Shown piece after piece: positions 28,493-39,534 of a stretch of DNA of 54,248 nt (position 1 is the first letter of the stretch; every line of letters begins with the position of its first letter). Origin of the DNA: Mycobacterium sp. (GTDB taxonomy: Bacteria > Actinomycetota > Actinomycetes > Mycobacteriales > Mycobacteriaceae); the NCBI RefSeq assembly GCF_002863225.1, contig NZ_PKEK01000018.1:1-54248 (forward strand). The letters are read 5' to 3'. The notes beneath the pieces were generated by a model. That model saw only the letters and a list, made by a program, of their open reading frames with translations, made no database searches and had not been told where the DNA came from. Made by a program: the position numbers and the translations under genes.

Positions 28493-31318
28493 GTGAGCAG
28501 CAAAGATTCGGTGAATTCATTCGGAGCCCAGGACACCCTGAAGGTCGGCGAAGACAGCTACGAGATCTATCGGCTGGACGCCGTACCGGGAACCGAGAAA
28601 CTTCCCTACAGCCTGAAAGTGCTCGCCGAGAATCTGCTGCGCAACGAAGACGGCAGCAACATCACCAAGGAACACATCGAGGCCATCGCCCACTGGGACC
28701 CCAAGGCCGAACCGAGCATCGAAATCCAGTACACGCCCGCTCGCGTCGTCATGCAGGACTTCACCGGTGTCCCCTGCATCGTCGACCTGGCCACCATGCG
28801 TGAGGCCGTCGCATCCCTGGGCGGCGACCCCGACAAGGTCAACCCGCTGGCACCCGCCGATCTGGTGATCGACCACTCGGTGATCATCGACTTGTTCGGC
28901 ACCGCAGACGCTTTCGAGCGGAACGTCGAAATCGAATACGAGCGCAACGGTGAGCGCTACCAGTTCCTGCGCTGGGGCCAGGGCGCGTTCGACGACTTCA
29001 AGGTCGTGCCGCCGGGCACCGGCATCGTGCACCAGGTCAACATCGAGTACCTGGCCAGCGTCGTGATGGCCCGCAACGGGCTGGCCTACCCCGACACCTG
29101 CGTCGGCACCGACTCGCACACCACGATGGTCAACGGCCTCGGCGTGCTCGGCTGGGGCGTCGGCGGCATCGAGGCCGAAGCCGCCATGCTCGGCCAGCCG
29201 GTGTCGATGCTCATCCCGCGCGTCGTCGGCTTCAAGCTGACCGGTGAGATCAAGCCAGGCGTGACCGCCACCGACGTGGTGCTGACCGTCACCGAGAAGC
29301 TGCGCAAGCACGGCGTCGTCGGCAAGTTCGTCGAGTTCTACGGCGAGGGCGTGGCCGAGGTGCCACTGGCCAACCGCGCCACCCTGGGCAACATGAGTCC
29401 CGAATTCGGTTCTACCGCAGCGATTTTCCCGATCGACCAAGAGACCATCGACTACCTGAAGTTCACCGGCCGCAAGCCGGAGCAGGTGGCGCTGGTGGAG
29501 GCGTACGCCAAGGAGCAGGGTCTCTGGCACGATCCCGCTCACGAGCCGGCGTTCTCCGAGTACCTCGAGCTCGACCTCTCCGAGGTGGTCCCCTCGATCG
29601 CCGGACCCAAGCGGCCGCAGGACCGGATCGTGTTGTCGGAGGCCAAGTCCACGTTCCGCAAGCAGATCCCCGACTATGTCGGCAGCGGTAGCGGCAAGGG
29701 CAACCTGTCCAAGCTGGACGAGACCATCGACGAGACGTTCCCGGCCAGCGACCCGGGCCAACCGACCAACGGCCACGCCGACGACCAACCCGTCTCCGCG
29801 GTGCACTCGGCGGCCAAGAACGCCACCGGCCGCGTCACCAACCCGGTGCGGATCAAGTCCGACGAACGCGGTGAGTTCGTGCTCGACCACGGCGCGGTGG
29901 TGATCGCGGCGATCACGTCGTGCACCAACACCTCCAACCCGGAAGTCATGCTCGGCGCGGCACTGCTGGCCCGCAACGCGGTCGAAAAAGGTCTGACCTC
30001 CAAGCCGTGGGTGAAGACCTCGATGGCGCCAGGCTCGCAGGTGGTTACCGAGTACTACGAAAAGGCAGGGCTGTGGCCGTATTTGGAGAAGCTCGGCTTC
30101 TTCCTGGTCGGTTACGGCTGCACGACGTGCATCGGAAACTCCGGCCCGTTGCCCGAGGAGATCTCGAAGGCGATCAACGACAACGACCTGACCGTCACCG
30201 CGGTGCTGTCGGGTAACCGCAACTTCGAGGGCCGGATCAGCCCAGACGTGAAGATGAACTACCTGGCTTCGCCGCCGCTGGTGGTTGCCTACGCACTGGC
30301 CGGATCGCTCGACTTCGACTTCGACTCCGACGCGCTGGGCACCGACAGTGACGGCAACGACGTCTTCCTCAAAGACATCTGGCCGTCGCAGAAGGACGTC
30401 TCCGACACCATCGCCTCGTCGATCAACCAGGAGATGTTCGTCAACAACTACGCCGATGTGTTCAAGGGCGACGACCGGTGGCGCAACCTGCCGACGCCGA
30501 GCGGTAACACCTTCGAATGGGGTTCCGATTCGACCTACGTGCGCAAGCCCCCGTACTTCGAGGGCATGCCGGCCGAGCCGGACGCGGTCAAAGACATCTC
30601 CGGGGCCCGGGTGCTGGCGCTGCTGGGCGACTCAGTGACCACCGACCACATCTCCCCCGCCAGCAGCATCAAGCCGGGAACGCCTGCCGCGCAGTACCTC
30701 GACGAGCACGGCGTGCAGCGCAAGGACTACAACTCCTTCGGCTCCCGACGCGGCAACCACGAAGTGATGATCCGCGGCACCTTCGCCAACATCCGGCTGC
30801 GCAACCTGCTGCTGGACGACGTCTCGGGCGGCTACACCCGCGACTTCACCCAGGAGGGCGGCCCGCAGGCGTTCATCTACGACGCGGCGCAAAACTATGC
30901 GGCACAGGACATTCCGCTGGTGGTGCTGGGTGGCAAGGAATACGGCTCCGGTTCGTCCCGGGACTGGGCGGCCAAAGGCACCTCGCTGCTGGGTGTTCGT
31001 GCGGTCATCACCGAGTCGTTCGAGCGCATCCACCGCTCCAACCTGATCGGCATGGGCGTCATCCCGCTGCAGTTCCCGGAGGGCAAGTCGGCCGGCGACC
31101 TGGGACTCGACGGCACCGAGGTGTTCGACATCACCGGCATCGAGGAACTCAACAACGGCAAGACGCCCAAGACGGTCCACGTCAAGGCCAGTAAAGAGGG
31201 CGGCAAGGATGTGGAGTTCGACGCGGTGGTGCGCATCGACACCCCGGGTGAAGCCGACTACTACCGCAACGGCGGCATCCTGCAGTACGTGTTGCGCAAC
31301 ATGCTGAAGGCCAACTAG
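28493..31318 (+). CDS. acn: aconitate hydratase
   Basis: 941 residues from GTG 28493, with GGGAG 7 bp upstream. Converts citrate to isocitrate in the TCA cycle; the [4Fe-4S] cluster is held by Cys in [12 protein letters not shown] and by the pair in [12 protein letters not shown]. Substrate loops [20 protein letters not shown] and the C-terminal swivel motif [18 protein letters not shown] are intact. An insertion rich in Ser, Gly, Asp and Lys (about 385-440), typical of actinobacterial enzymes, precedes the second cluster-binding half. Likely repressed by AcnR. Confidence 0.98.
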   Translation: MSSKDSVNSFGAQDTLKVGEDSYEIYRLDAVPGTEKLPYSLKVLAENLLRNEDGSNITKEHIEAIAHWDPKAEPSIEIQYTPARVVMQDFTGVPCIVDLATMREAVASLGGDPDKVNPLAPADLVIDHSVIIDLFGTADAFERNVEIEYERNGERYQFLRWGQGAFDDFKVVPPGTGIVHQVNIEYLASVVMARNGLAYPDTCVGTDSHTTMVNGLGVLGWGVGGIEAEAAMLGQPVSMLIPRVVGFKLTGEIKPGVTATDVVLTVTEKLRKHGVVGKFVEFYGEGVAEVPLANRATLGNMSPEFGSTAAIFPIDQETIDYLKFTGRKPEQVALVEAYAKEQGLWHDPAHEPAFSEYLELDLSEVVPSIAGPKRPQDRIVLSEAKSTFRKQIPDYVGSGSGKGNLSKLDETIDETFPASDPGQPTNGHADDQPVSAVHSAAKNATGRVTNPVRIKSDERGEFVLDHGAVVIAAITSCTNTSNPEVMLGAALLARNAVEKGLTSKPWVKTSMAPGSQVVTEYYEKAGLWPYLEKLGFFLVGYGCTTCIGNSGPLPEEISKAINDNDLTVTAVLSGNRNFEGRISPDVKMNYLASPPLVVAYALAGSLDFDFDSDALGTDSDGNDVFLKDIWPSQKDVSDTIASSINQEMFVNNYADVFKGDDRWRNLPTPSGNTFEWGSDSTYVRKPPYFEGMPAEPDAVKDISGARVLALLGDSVTTDHISPASSIKPGTPAAQYLDEHGVQRKDYNSFGSRRGNHEVMIRGTFANIRLRNLLLDDVSGGYTRDFTQEGGPQAFIYDAAQNYAAQDIPLVVLGGKEYGSGSSRDWAAKGTSLLGVRAVITESFERIHRSNLIGMGVIPLQFPEGKSAGDLGLDGTEVFDITGIEELNNGKTPKTVHVKASKEGGKDVEFDAVVRIDTPGEADYYRNGGILQYVLRNMLKAN

Positions 31319-31391
31319 TGGCGATCGCCAGCGCGGTGCGGCCGGGCGCAGCGGGTCGCCACCAGACGAGCTAGCGCGGAGGGCAGCAGCC

Positions 31392-31955
31392 GTGCCCAAG
31401 GTCAGCCAGGACCATCTGGCGGCCAGGCGCCGTCAGATCCTTGACGGCGCCCGCCGCTGCTTCGCCGAGTTCGGTTACGACGGGGCGACGGTGCGCCGCC
31501 TCGAGCAGGCGATCGGGATGTCGCGGGGAGCGATCTTCCATCACTTCCGCGACAAGGACACGCTGTTCTTCGAGTTGGCGCACGAGGACGCCGAGCGGAT
31601 GGCCGACGTCGCGTCGCGCGAAGGCCTGGTCCAGGTGATGCGCGACATGCTGGCAGCGCCGGAGCAATTCGATTGGCTCGCCACTCGATTGGAGATCGCC
31701 CGAAAGCTGCGCCACGACCCGGAGTTCAACAAAGAGTGGACTGACCGGTCAGCGGAGTTGGCCGCAGCGACGATCGAGCGCCTACGTCGGCAGAAGTCCG
31801 CCGGCCGGGTCCGCGACGACATCCCGAGCGATGTGCTGCAGTGCTATCTGGACCTGGTGCTCGACGGGCTGGTGGCCAAGGTGGCCTCGGGCGAGAACAC
31901 TCAGTTGCTCACTGCCGTCCTCGATCTCGTCGAGGGATCGGTGCGGCAGAGCTAG
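31392..31955 (+). CDS. acnR: TetR-family repressor of aconitase AcnR, Rv1474c homologue
   Basis: 187 residues from GTG 31392 with GGAGGG 8 bp upstream. The TetR DNA-binding helices are in AARRRQILDGARRCFAEFGYDGATVRRL and GMSRGAIFHHFRDKDTLF (split here by EQAI). Length and position immediately after acn match C. glutamicum AcnR (about 188 residues), which represses acn and responds to citrate. The operator upstream of acn supports the assignment. Convergent with a small HTH gene. Confidence 0.93.
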   Translation: MPKVSQDHLAARRRQILDGARRCFAEFGYDGATVRRLEQAIGMSRGAIFHHFRDKDTLFFELAHEDAERMADVASREGLVQVMRDMLAAPEQFDWLATRLEIARKLRHDPEFNKEWTDRSAELAAATIERLRRQKSAGRVRDDIPSDVLQCYLDLVLDGLVAKVASGENTQLLTAVLDLVEGSVRQS

Positions 31956-31966
31956 TCGGCGGCGGT

Positions 31967-32158
31967 CTAACGCGGCCTGGTGCGGTGGTTTGGTCCGCCC
32001 CGACTGCGCATCGTGGTGCCGGACTCCAGCAGCATGCTGTGGATCGATCCGTACGACCTGCCGGTCGACCCGACCAGCGTTCGGATGCTGGCTCCGCCCT
32101 CGTAGGCGCTGCGCAATTCGCGCAGCACCTGATCGCGCGGCTTCTTCGATTTCCCCAT
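31967..32158 (-). CDS. small helix-turn-helix protein, Rv1473A homologue
   Basis: 63 residues from ATG 32158, preceded by a strong GGAGGGGA. Basic; a HTH-like stretch ELRSAYEGGASIRTLVGSTG followed by RSYGSIHSMLLESGTTMRSR looks like a single DNA-binding helix-turn-helix of the resolvase/Hin C-terminal type. It is recalled as a possible regulator, Rv1473A, in M. tuberculosis. It follows the ABC-F gene by 107 bp on the same strand. Confidence 0.82.
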   Translation of the reverse strand: MGKSKKPRDQVLRELRSAYEGGASIRTLVGSTGRSYGSIHSMLLESGTTMRSRGGPNHRTRPR

Positions 32159-32265
32159 GGTCCCCTCCAGACTCCCCAAAGGTCAAAGAGTAGGAAGCCG
32201 GGTCCGCCGGCGGGGGCGAATTGACCAAATCCCGTGCTATAGCTCGAAAATTCGGGTCGCAGCGA

Positions 32266-33894
<1,629 letters not shown>

Positions 33895-33971
33895 GGTCAG
33901 TCTCCTTGTGGATTGTCCGGCTCCTCCGCAGGCCATCCTGGCCTGCATTGTCGCCGGACGGCGCGGATGTA

Positions 33972-34781
33972 TTACTTGTCGTCGGTGAACACCGGCGGGC
34001 GATTGTCGGCGCGCGCAGCAACCGCTTCTTCGAAGTTGCCGGTGAGCAGGCGGACGAAGAGCTGTCCGAGACCTTCGGCCTGCATGTGCCCTTCCAGGCT
34101 AGCGGCGTCCAGTCCACTCCATAGCGTGCGCTTGGTCAACTCGACACCCGGCCGGGAGAAGCCGGCGATCCGCTCGGCCATGTCGTAGCAGGTCGTCAGC
34201 AGTTGGTCGGCGGGGACCTGCCGGGACACCAGACCGATGCGCTCGGCTTCCTCGGCGTCGACGTCGCGGCCGGTCAGCATGATCTCGAAGGCCCGCGACG
34301 AGCCGATCGCGCGCGGCAATAGATAGCTCAGCCCCAGCTCGCTGGCGGTCAGGCCGTTGTTGATGCCCGCGGCGCGGAAATACGCGCCGTGCGCCGCCAC
34401 CCGGATGTCGGCGGCCAGCGCCAGGCAGAGCCCGCCACCGATGGCGGCGCCGTTGACCGCGGCGATCACCGGCTGGTGCAGCTTGCGCAGCGCCAGGATC
34501 ACGTCATCGAGAATCTCCATCGAGCGCAGCGCATAAGTGGGCCGGGTCAGCTCCTGGACGTGCGGCACCGAACCCGCCGACTTGTGGTCGGCGCCGGACG
34601 AGAAGCCCCTACCGGCGCCGGTCAGCACCACGGCCCGGACCGAGTTGTCGTAGGTGATGTCCTGCAGCACCTCTTTGAGCGGAACCATGACGTCGAACGC
34701 CATGGAGTTCATCCGCTCGGGCCGGTTCAGCGTGATCAGCGCGACGTGCGGACGCGGGTGTTCGACGAGGACCATGGTCAC
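33972..34781 (-). CDS. echA12: enoyl-CoA hydratase/isomerase family protein
   Basis: 269 residues from GTG 34781; ATG 34775 is an equally possible start. Crotonase fold: VRAVVLTGAGRGFSSGADHK and HQPVIAAVNGAAIGGGLCLA form the oxyanion hole, and SELGLSYLLPRAIG follows at the active-site Glu region. Probable fatty-acid or other acyl-CoA hydratase; exact substrate unknown. EchA12 (Rv1472) occupies this position in M. tuberculosis. The ABC-F start lies 78 bp downstream. Confidence 0.88.
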   Translation of the reverse strand: MTMVLVEHPRPHVALITLNRPERMNSMAFDVMVPLKEVLQDITYDNSVRAVVLTGAGRGFSSGADHKSAGSVPHVQELTRPTYALRSMEILDDVILALRKLHQPVIAAVNGAAIGGGLCLALAADIRVAAHGAYFRAAGINNGLTASELGLSYLLPRAIGSSRAFEIMLTGRDVDAEEAERIGLVSRQVPADQLLTTCYDMAERIAGFSRPGVELTKRTLWSGLDAASLEGHMQAEGLGQLFVRLLTGNFEEAVAARADNRPPVFTDDK

Positions 34782-34856
34782 CGTTGAACGGTAACTCCTG
34801 ACAACCGGGACAACGGGTTTTCACGCCGTCAGCGCCTGCCGCCGAGCGACGTCAGC

Positions 34857-35219
<363 letters not shown>

Positions 35220-35387
35220 GCGTTGATTAACGCATGTCCACGTTGCGGTGTTCCCAGGTTCGGCCGGAGCGGTTTACACAGCGCGCTCTTACGTAGGCTC
35301 AAGCCTGCACTTAAGGGCGACACTCAGGGTGAAAGCCGTTGCCAGAGTCGCCCCGCCCGTTCGGGGTCGACGATCGAAAGGACCTTG

Positions 35388-36131
35388 ATGTCTGCCACCT
35401 TGTCGACCGTACGGCTCTCCCGGGCCGCGACGCTCGCTGTTGCCGGCGCCGCCGCTCTGTCACTCGCCGCGTGTGGAAACTCCAGCGAGACCAAGCCTGC
35501 CCCGGCGAGCCCGAGCAGTAACGCGCCCTCTTCGTCCACCCCGTCGGCGTCCGGCAAGGGACACGACTGGGTGAAGGGCATCGTCGACTCGGTGTCCGGC
35601 AGCACGGTGAAGGTCACCGCCAAGTCAGGCCCGACGACGGTTGACTTCACCCCGTCGACCGCCATCGATGTGGTCACCCCGGCACAACTGACCGACGTCA
35701 CCGCGGGCAGCTGCGTGTGGGTGCACCCCGACAAGGACGACAATGCCCCCGCCGGCAGCCCGATCACGGCCCGCGCTGTAAAGGTCAGCGCCGCGGTGGA
35801 CGGTAAGTGCCCCGGCCCCCAGCGCCACGCAGACGAGAAGTCACACCACAAGATTCCGCCGCACGGCCAGGTCGCCTCGGTCGCGGGCAACACGATCACG
35901 CTGAACAGCACTGACGAGCAGGGCAATCCGTCGACCACGACGGTGAATGTCACCGACACCACCAAATACATGAAGAAGACGGCTGCCGACGCGCAGGCGA
36001 TCGTGCAGGGCAAGTGCCTGGCCGCCCATGGCACCCGGGACAACGGCGGTGCGTTGCAGGCCACGCGGATCGACATCCGCGACGCCGAGAACGGCCAGTG
36101 CCCGGAGCACGGCAAGCACCACGACCGCTAG
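35388..36131 (+). CDS. lipoprotein with two DUF5666-like repeats
   Basis: 247 residues from ATG 35388, with AAAGGA upstream. Lipobox LSLAAC with Cys29, then a Ser/Pro linker. Two internal repeats, about 55-125 (HDWVKGIVDSVSGSTVKVT...DGKCPGP) and about 150-240 (HGQVASVAGNTITLNS...NGQCPEH), match small beta-barrel DUF5666 domains, each ending in a Cys. A His-rich stretch (RHADEKSHHKIPPHG) separates them, and the tail ends GKHHDR, so metal binding is possible. Upstream, CCCCG-N6-CGGGG could form a hairpin. Its stop shares CTAG with the convergent gene. Confidence 0.78.
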   Translation: MSATLSTVRLSRAATLAVAGAAALSLAACGNSSETKPAPASPSSNAPSSSTPSASGKGHDWVKGIVDSVSGSTVKVTAKSGPTTVDFTPSTAIDVVTPAQLTDVTAGSCVWVHPDKDDNAPAGSPITARAVKVSAAVDGKCPGPQRHADEKSHHKIPPHGQVASVAGNTITLNSTDEQGNPSTTTVNVTDTTKYMKKTAADAQAIVQGKCLAAHGTRDNGGALQATRIDIRDAENGQCPEHGKHHDR

Positions 36132-37276
36132 TACGACCTCGGCAACCCGAGGCTGTGCTGGGCTACGTGGTTCAGGATCATCTCGCGGCTGATCGGCACC
36201 GTCTTGAACAGCCGGACGAACTCGTACATGTTGGCCAGCGCGACCTCGCGGGTGAAGCCGGCGCCGCCGTGCACCTCGATGGCCTGGTCGACGCAGCGGA
36301 TGGCGGCGTCGGCGGACAGGAACTTGGCCATGTTGCTGTACTCGCCGGCGTCGACCCCCGCGTCGTATCCGGCCGCAGCGTGCCGTGTCATCAGCCGCGC
36401 AGCTTCGAGGCCGATCTTGGCTTCCGCCAACGGATGTGCCAGACCCTGGTGGGCGCCGATCGGTACCTGCCACACCCGGCGCTCGCGGGCGTACGCGACC
36501 GCCTTGTCCAGGGCGTAGCGGCTCACCCCGTTGCAGATCGCCGCGATGATCACCCGCTCGGGGTTCATCCCGTCGAAAGCGACCCGCAATCCGTTGCCCT
36601 CACCGCCGACCAGCCGGTCCGCCGGCACGGCGACATTGTCGAAGAACACCGTGAACGACTTGTCGGTGATCTCGAAAGTCATCGGGATGCGGTGCATCTC
36701 GATGCCCGGCGTATCGCGATCGACCAGAAACAGCGAAAGCTGGGCACGACCGTTGACGTCGGTGCCGGTGCGGGTGACCACGAGTAGGGCGTCGGCCTGG
36801 TCGGCCGCGGTGATGTAGGTCTTCTGTCCGCTGATGAAGTACTTGTCACCCTCGCGGCGGGCGGTGGTGGCGATCTGGTGGCTGTTGGATCCCGCGTCGG
36901 GTTCGGTGATTGCGAACGCGAGCTTCGACGTCCCCGCCGCCATCGGCGCCAGCCAGTGCTCCTTCTGCTCGTGGCTGGCGTGCCGCGCCAGCAGGCTGCC
37001 GACGATGCCGGGCGAGATCATCAGCATGATCTGCGGGCATCCGGCCGCCGCGGCCTCTTCGGCCACGACATTCATCGCACTCAATCCCATTCCACCGCCG
37101 CCGTATTCGTCCGGCAGGTTCACCCCGACGAAACCCCCGGCGGCCAGTGCGTCCCACAGTTCGGTGGGGTGTTCGAGGTTTTCGCTGCAACGGGTGAAGT
37201 AGTCGTTGCCGAATTGGGCGACGATCCCGTGGACCGAGGCCCGCAGTTCGGCTTCTTCGGTGTCGGTGAGAGTCAT
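36128..37276 (-). CDS. acyl-CoA dehydrogenase
   Basis: 382 residues. FAD-dependent alpha,beta-desaturation of an acyl-CoA. Motifs: LAFAITEPDAGSNSHQI (FAD/substrate signature), FISGQKTYITAADQAD, and the C-terminal QAIEVHGGAGFTREV. The ATG overlaps the stop of the carotenoid oxygenase gene (ATGA), so they are translationally coupled. The substrate is probably an acyl product downstream of the oxygenase reaction. It may hold the place of H37Rv fadE15, but the sequence should be compared before giving that name. Confidence 0.9.
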   Translation of the reverse strand: MTLTDTEEAELRASVHGIVAQFGNDYFTRCSENLEHPTELWDALAAGGFVGVNLPDEYGGGGMGLSAMNVVAEEAAAAGCPQIMLMISPGIVGSLLARHASHEQKEHWLAPMAAGTSKLAFAITEPDAGSNSHQIATTARREGDKYFISGQKTYITAADQADALLVVTRTGTDVNGRAQLSLFLVDRDTPGIEMHRIPMTFEITDKSFTVFFDNVAVPADRLVGGEGNGLRVAFDGMNPERVIIAAICNGVSRYALDKAVAYARERRVWQVPIGAHQGLAHPLAEAKIGLEAARLMTRHAAAGYDAGVDAGEYSNMAKFLSADAAIRCVDQAIEVHGGAGFTREVALANMYEFVRLFKTVPISREMILNHVAQHSLGLPRSY

Positions 37277-38766
37277 CGGAAGTCCATCCAGTGTCCGTGG
37301 GGGGTGAAGCCGAGCAGGAAGGGAATCTCGATGCGGCAGATCGGCCCGACCGTGATGTCGTCGGTGTCGAAAATTGCGAACTCGCCGAGGTTTTCGGTCC
37401 ACCGGGAGATCGGCACCATGAGGTAGCCGTCGCCCTCCGGCGCATCGGGAGTCCGGGGCACGAAGGTCGGCTCCATCACCAGCGACGGTCGATCGTGTCT
37501 CAACCGGAAGCGTTGCTCCTCGCCGCTCCGGCGATCGCGCACCACCAGGCTGTGCATGCGCATGCCGTTGCCTCTGGCGTCGCCGCCGATCAGGTATCCC
37601 CACCGCTGACCGTCGCCGTAGAACCGTTCGTCGACCTTCGGTAGTTCACAGGGCCGCTCGTCGAGCATCTCCGATTTCACGCTTCCGGCATTCAGGTCGA
37701 CGGTCCAGCGACCTAGTGTGCTGCGGGCCAGATTGAAGAAGAGTTGGACGTCCTCGCCCTGGAAACCGTCGATGTCCAACGGGAACGGCGGGCGTTCGAA
37801 GATCGGGGCCTCCAGGGTCAGCGTGTCGCCGTCGACGTCGGCCGCAAGGGTGTGCATCACGTACTGCTGTTCGATGTCGGCTGTGATCCAACGGATTTCG
37901 CCACTCTCGATGTCGCCGCGAGGTATCAGCGCCAGCACGATCGGCAGGTCCGGGCGCCAATCCTGAACCGAAAGACCGCGTTCGATGCGTTCTGGGTCGA
38001 ACGCGAATCCCTGGAACGGCAACACCATCCAGTCTTTCGTCAGCCACATGTCGTGGACTTCCGAGGTGTACGGCGCGTCCCAGAGCTCCCGGGAGACCAC
38101 CTGGCCGTCCGGTCGCACCACGTGGACGGTCACGAAGGGCCGGTGGTTGCTGTAGGCCCAGCCGTAGAGCGTTCCGGTTCGACTGTCCCATTTCGGGTGC
38201 GCCGTGAATGCCGCATCGCCGTAGCCGGCCCGGTCGAAGATGCCGCGGGACAACTGCGGCGACCAGGACACCACACCGCGGGTCTGCAGGGTGATGGGAT
38301 CCAGCGCCACCGGCGGGCTGCCCTGCTCGCCCGACGCAAGGATCTCCCCCGCAAACGGAAAGCAATTGATGTTGTTGGCGCCCTGCGGGATTCCACGGGT
38401 GTGCCCGTCGGGCACAGCGGCGCCGAAGCCGATGTTGCGCCAGTCGGTCCACTCGCCGTCGGACCAGGAGAACATGCCCCGCTGATGTTTGTCCTCGAGC
38501 AGGTATTTGGGTGTGCGGACCCACCGGTTGCGAAAGTCGGCGCGGCCGTTGTCGAAGGTGAGTCCCTGCACCATGCCGTCCATGGCAAGCAGTCCGTTGG
38601 CGCCTTGCCGGGTGGGCCGCTTGAATGTCGGGCCGACCCGATAAAAACCGCCGGCCAGCTGTTTCGGGATTTCGCCGTACGTGGTGACGCAGTCTTCGAC
38701 GGTCGCCTCGAACCGCATCGGTCGAAACGCTCCGGTGAGCACGGCTGTATTCGGGACAGTCACCAT
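37273..38766 (-). CDS. carotenoid oxygenase (retinal pigment epithelial protein family)
   Basis: 497 residues. All four non-heme iron histidines are visible: H190 (TAHPKWD), H238 (EVHDMW), H305 (VMHTLA) and H490 (TPHGHW). The seven-bladed propeller family cleaves C=C bonds of carotenoids, apocarotenoids, or stilbenes and phenylpropenes; which one cannot be told. The start ATG 38766 lies 5 bp from a 16-bp palindrome, and a divergently transcribed GntR gene sits on its other side. Coupled to the acyl-CoA dehydrogenase. Confidence 0.93.
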   Translation of the reverse strand: MVTVPNTAVLTGAFRPMRFEATVEDCVTTYGEIPKQLAGGFYRVGPTFKRPTRQGANGLLAMDGMVQGLTFDNGRADFRNRWVRTPKYLLEDKHQRGMFSWSDGEWTDWRNIGFGAAVPDGHTRGIPQGANNINCFPFAGEILASGEQGSPPVALDPITLQTRGVVSWSPQLSRGIFDRAGYGDAAFTAHPKWDSRTGTLYGWAYSNHRPFVTVHVVRPDGQVVSRELWDAPYTSEVHDMWLTKDWMVLPFQGFAFDPERIERGLSVQDWRPDLPIVLALIPRGDIESGEIRWITADIEQQYVMHTLAADVDGDTLTLEAPIFERPPFPLDIDGFQGEDVQLFFNLARSTLGRWTVDLNAGSVKSEMLDERPCELPKVDERFYGDGQRWGYLIGGDARGNGMRMHSLVVRDRRSGEEQRFRLRHDRPSLVMEPTFVPRTPDAPEGDGYLMVPISRWTENLGEFAIFDTDDITVGPICRIEIPFLLGFTPHGHWMDFR

Positions 38767-38770
38767 ACCT

Positions 38771-38786
38771 ACTTAGTATACTAAGT
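38771..38786. promoter_or_regulatory. 16-bp palindromic operator between the oxygenase and GntR genes
   Basis: ACTTAGTATACTAAGT is a perfect palindrome filling most of the 23-bp gap between the divergent starts. Its core TAGTATACTA fits the FadR/GntR pattern TNGTnnACNA. The GntR gene starts 4 bp after it and the oxygenase 5 bp before it, so both messages are probably leaderless or nearly so, and one site can control both. Confidence 0.8.
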
Positions 38787-38789
38787 CGT

Positions 38790-39527
38790 ATGACCGTGAC
38801 AAGACCTTCGCGTGCGCCGGACGTCGTCGCCGCAACCCTGCGCCGGCAGATCCTGTCCGGGGAACTCGCAGCGGGAGATTGCCTGCCCAACGAGGGTGAA
38901 CTGATCAGCCAACTCGGCGTCAGCCGTGAAACCGTCCGAATGGCGCTCCGACTGCTGGACGCCGAGGGCCTCACCGCCACCAGTCAGGGCCGCAGCGGTG
39001 TCCGCATCCGCCACCCCGAGCCCGAGCGCGTCGCGCGTTCACTGGTGCAGCTGTTCACCTTGACCGGCGCAACGTGGGGAGACCTGTTGTCCTTTCGCAT
39101 CATGCTCGAACCCGCGGCCGCCGCCCACGTGGCCGAGCACGCTACGGCGGCACAGCGAAAGCGCATCGCCGAAGTCGCCGCGGGTGGCATAGCCGCGGAC
39201 GGCACCGGCTATCACGAGTTTCACGAGGAGCTCGTCGAGGCGAGCGGAAATCCGCTTCTGACAACGGTATTGGCGGCTGTCGAGCAGGCGGTGCGCTGGG
39301 CCGCCGCCGAGCAAAACATCAGTCAGTACGACCGCGACGAGGCCGCGAAATCGCATCGCGCGATCGCCGCCGCTGTCTCGGCGAAGGACCCACAGAAGGC
39401 GCAGCGCCGGATGGCACAGCATCTGTCCGCCGCCCTGCGTCATGTCGAGGCTTCGGGACTTCGCGACGCACCCATGATTCCGCCGTCGCGGTGGCGCGGC
39501 GAGAACAGCGATCTGCCCTGGCGTTGA
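38790..39527 (+). CDS. GntR-family (FadR/FCD) transcriptional regulator
   Basis: 245 residues. The N-terminal winged helix (about 10-75) has ATLRRQILSGELAAGDCLPN and GVSRETVRMALRLLDAEGL. The C-terminal FCD domain (about 95-225) has LLSFRIMLEPAAAAHVAE and HEEL...H residues that bind a metal and a small carboxylate in this family. Probably represses the divergent oxygenase/acyl-CoA dehydrogenase pair and itself through the shared palindrome, and is released by an acid or CoA-ester intermediate. Ends 7 bp before the convergent zwf stop. Confidence 0.9.
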   Translation: MTVTRPSRAPDVVAATLRRQILSGELAAGDCLPNEGELISQLGVSRETVRMALRLLDAEGLTATSQGRSGVRIRHPEPERVARSLVQLFTLTGATWGDLLSFRIMLEPAAAAHVAEHATAAQRKRIAEVAAGGIAADGTGYHEFHEELVEASGNPLLTTVLAAVEQAVRWAAAEQNISQYDRDEAAKSHRAIAAAVSAKDPQKAQRRMAQHLSAALRHVEASGLRDAPMIPPSRWRGENSDLPWR

Positions 39528-39534
39528 CGCGCCG

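Noticed and set aside
28517..29890. Minus-strand open frame of 457 codons opposite acn
   Set aside because: Antisense shadow of the well-conserved aconitase gene; composition is Val/Asp/His-biased with no domain.
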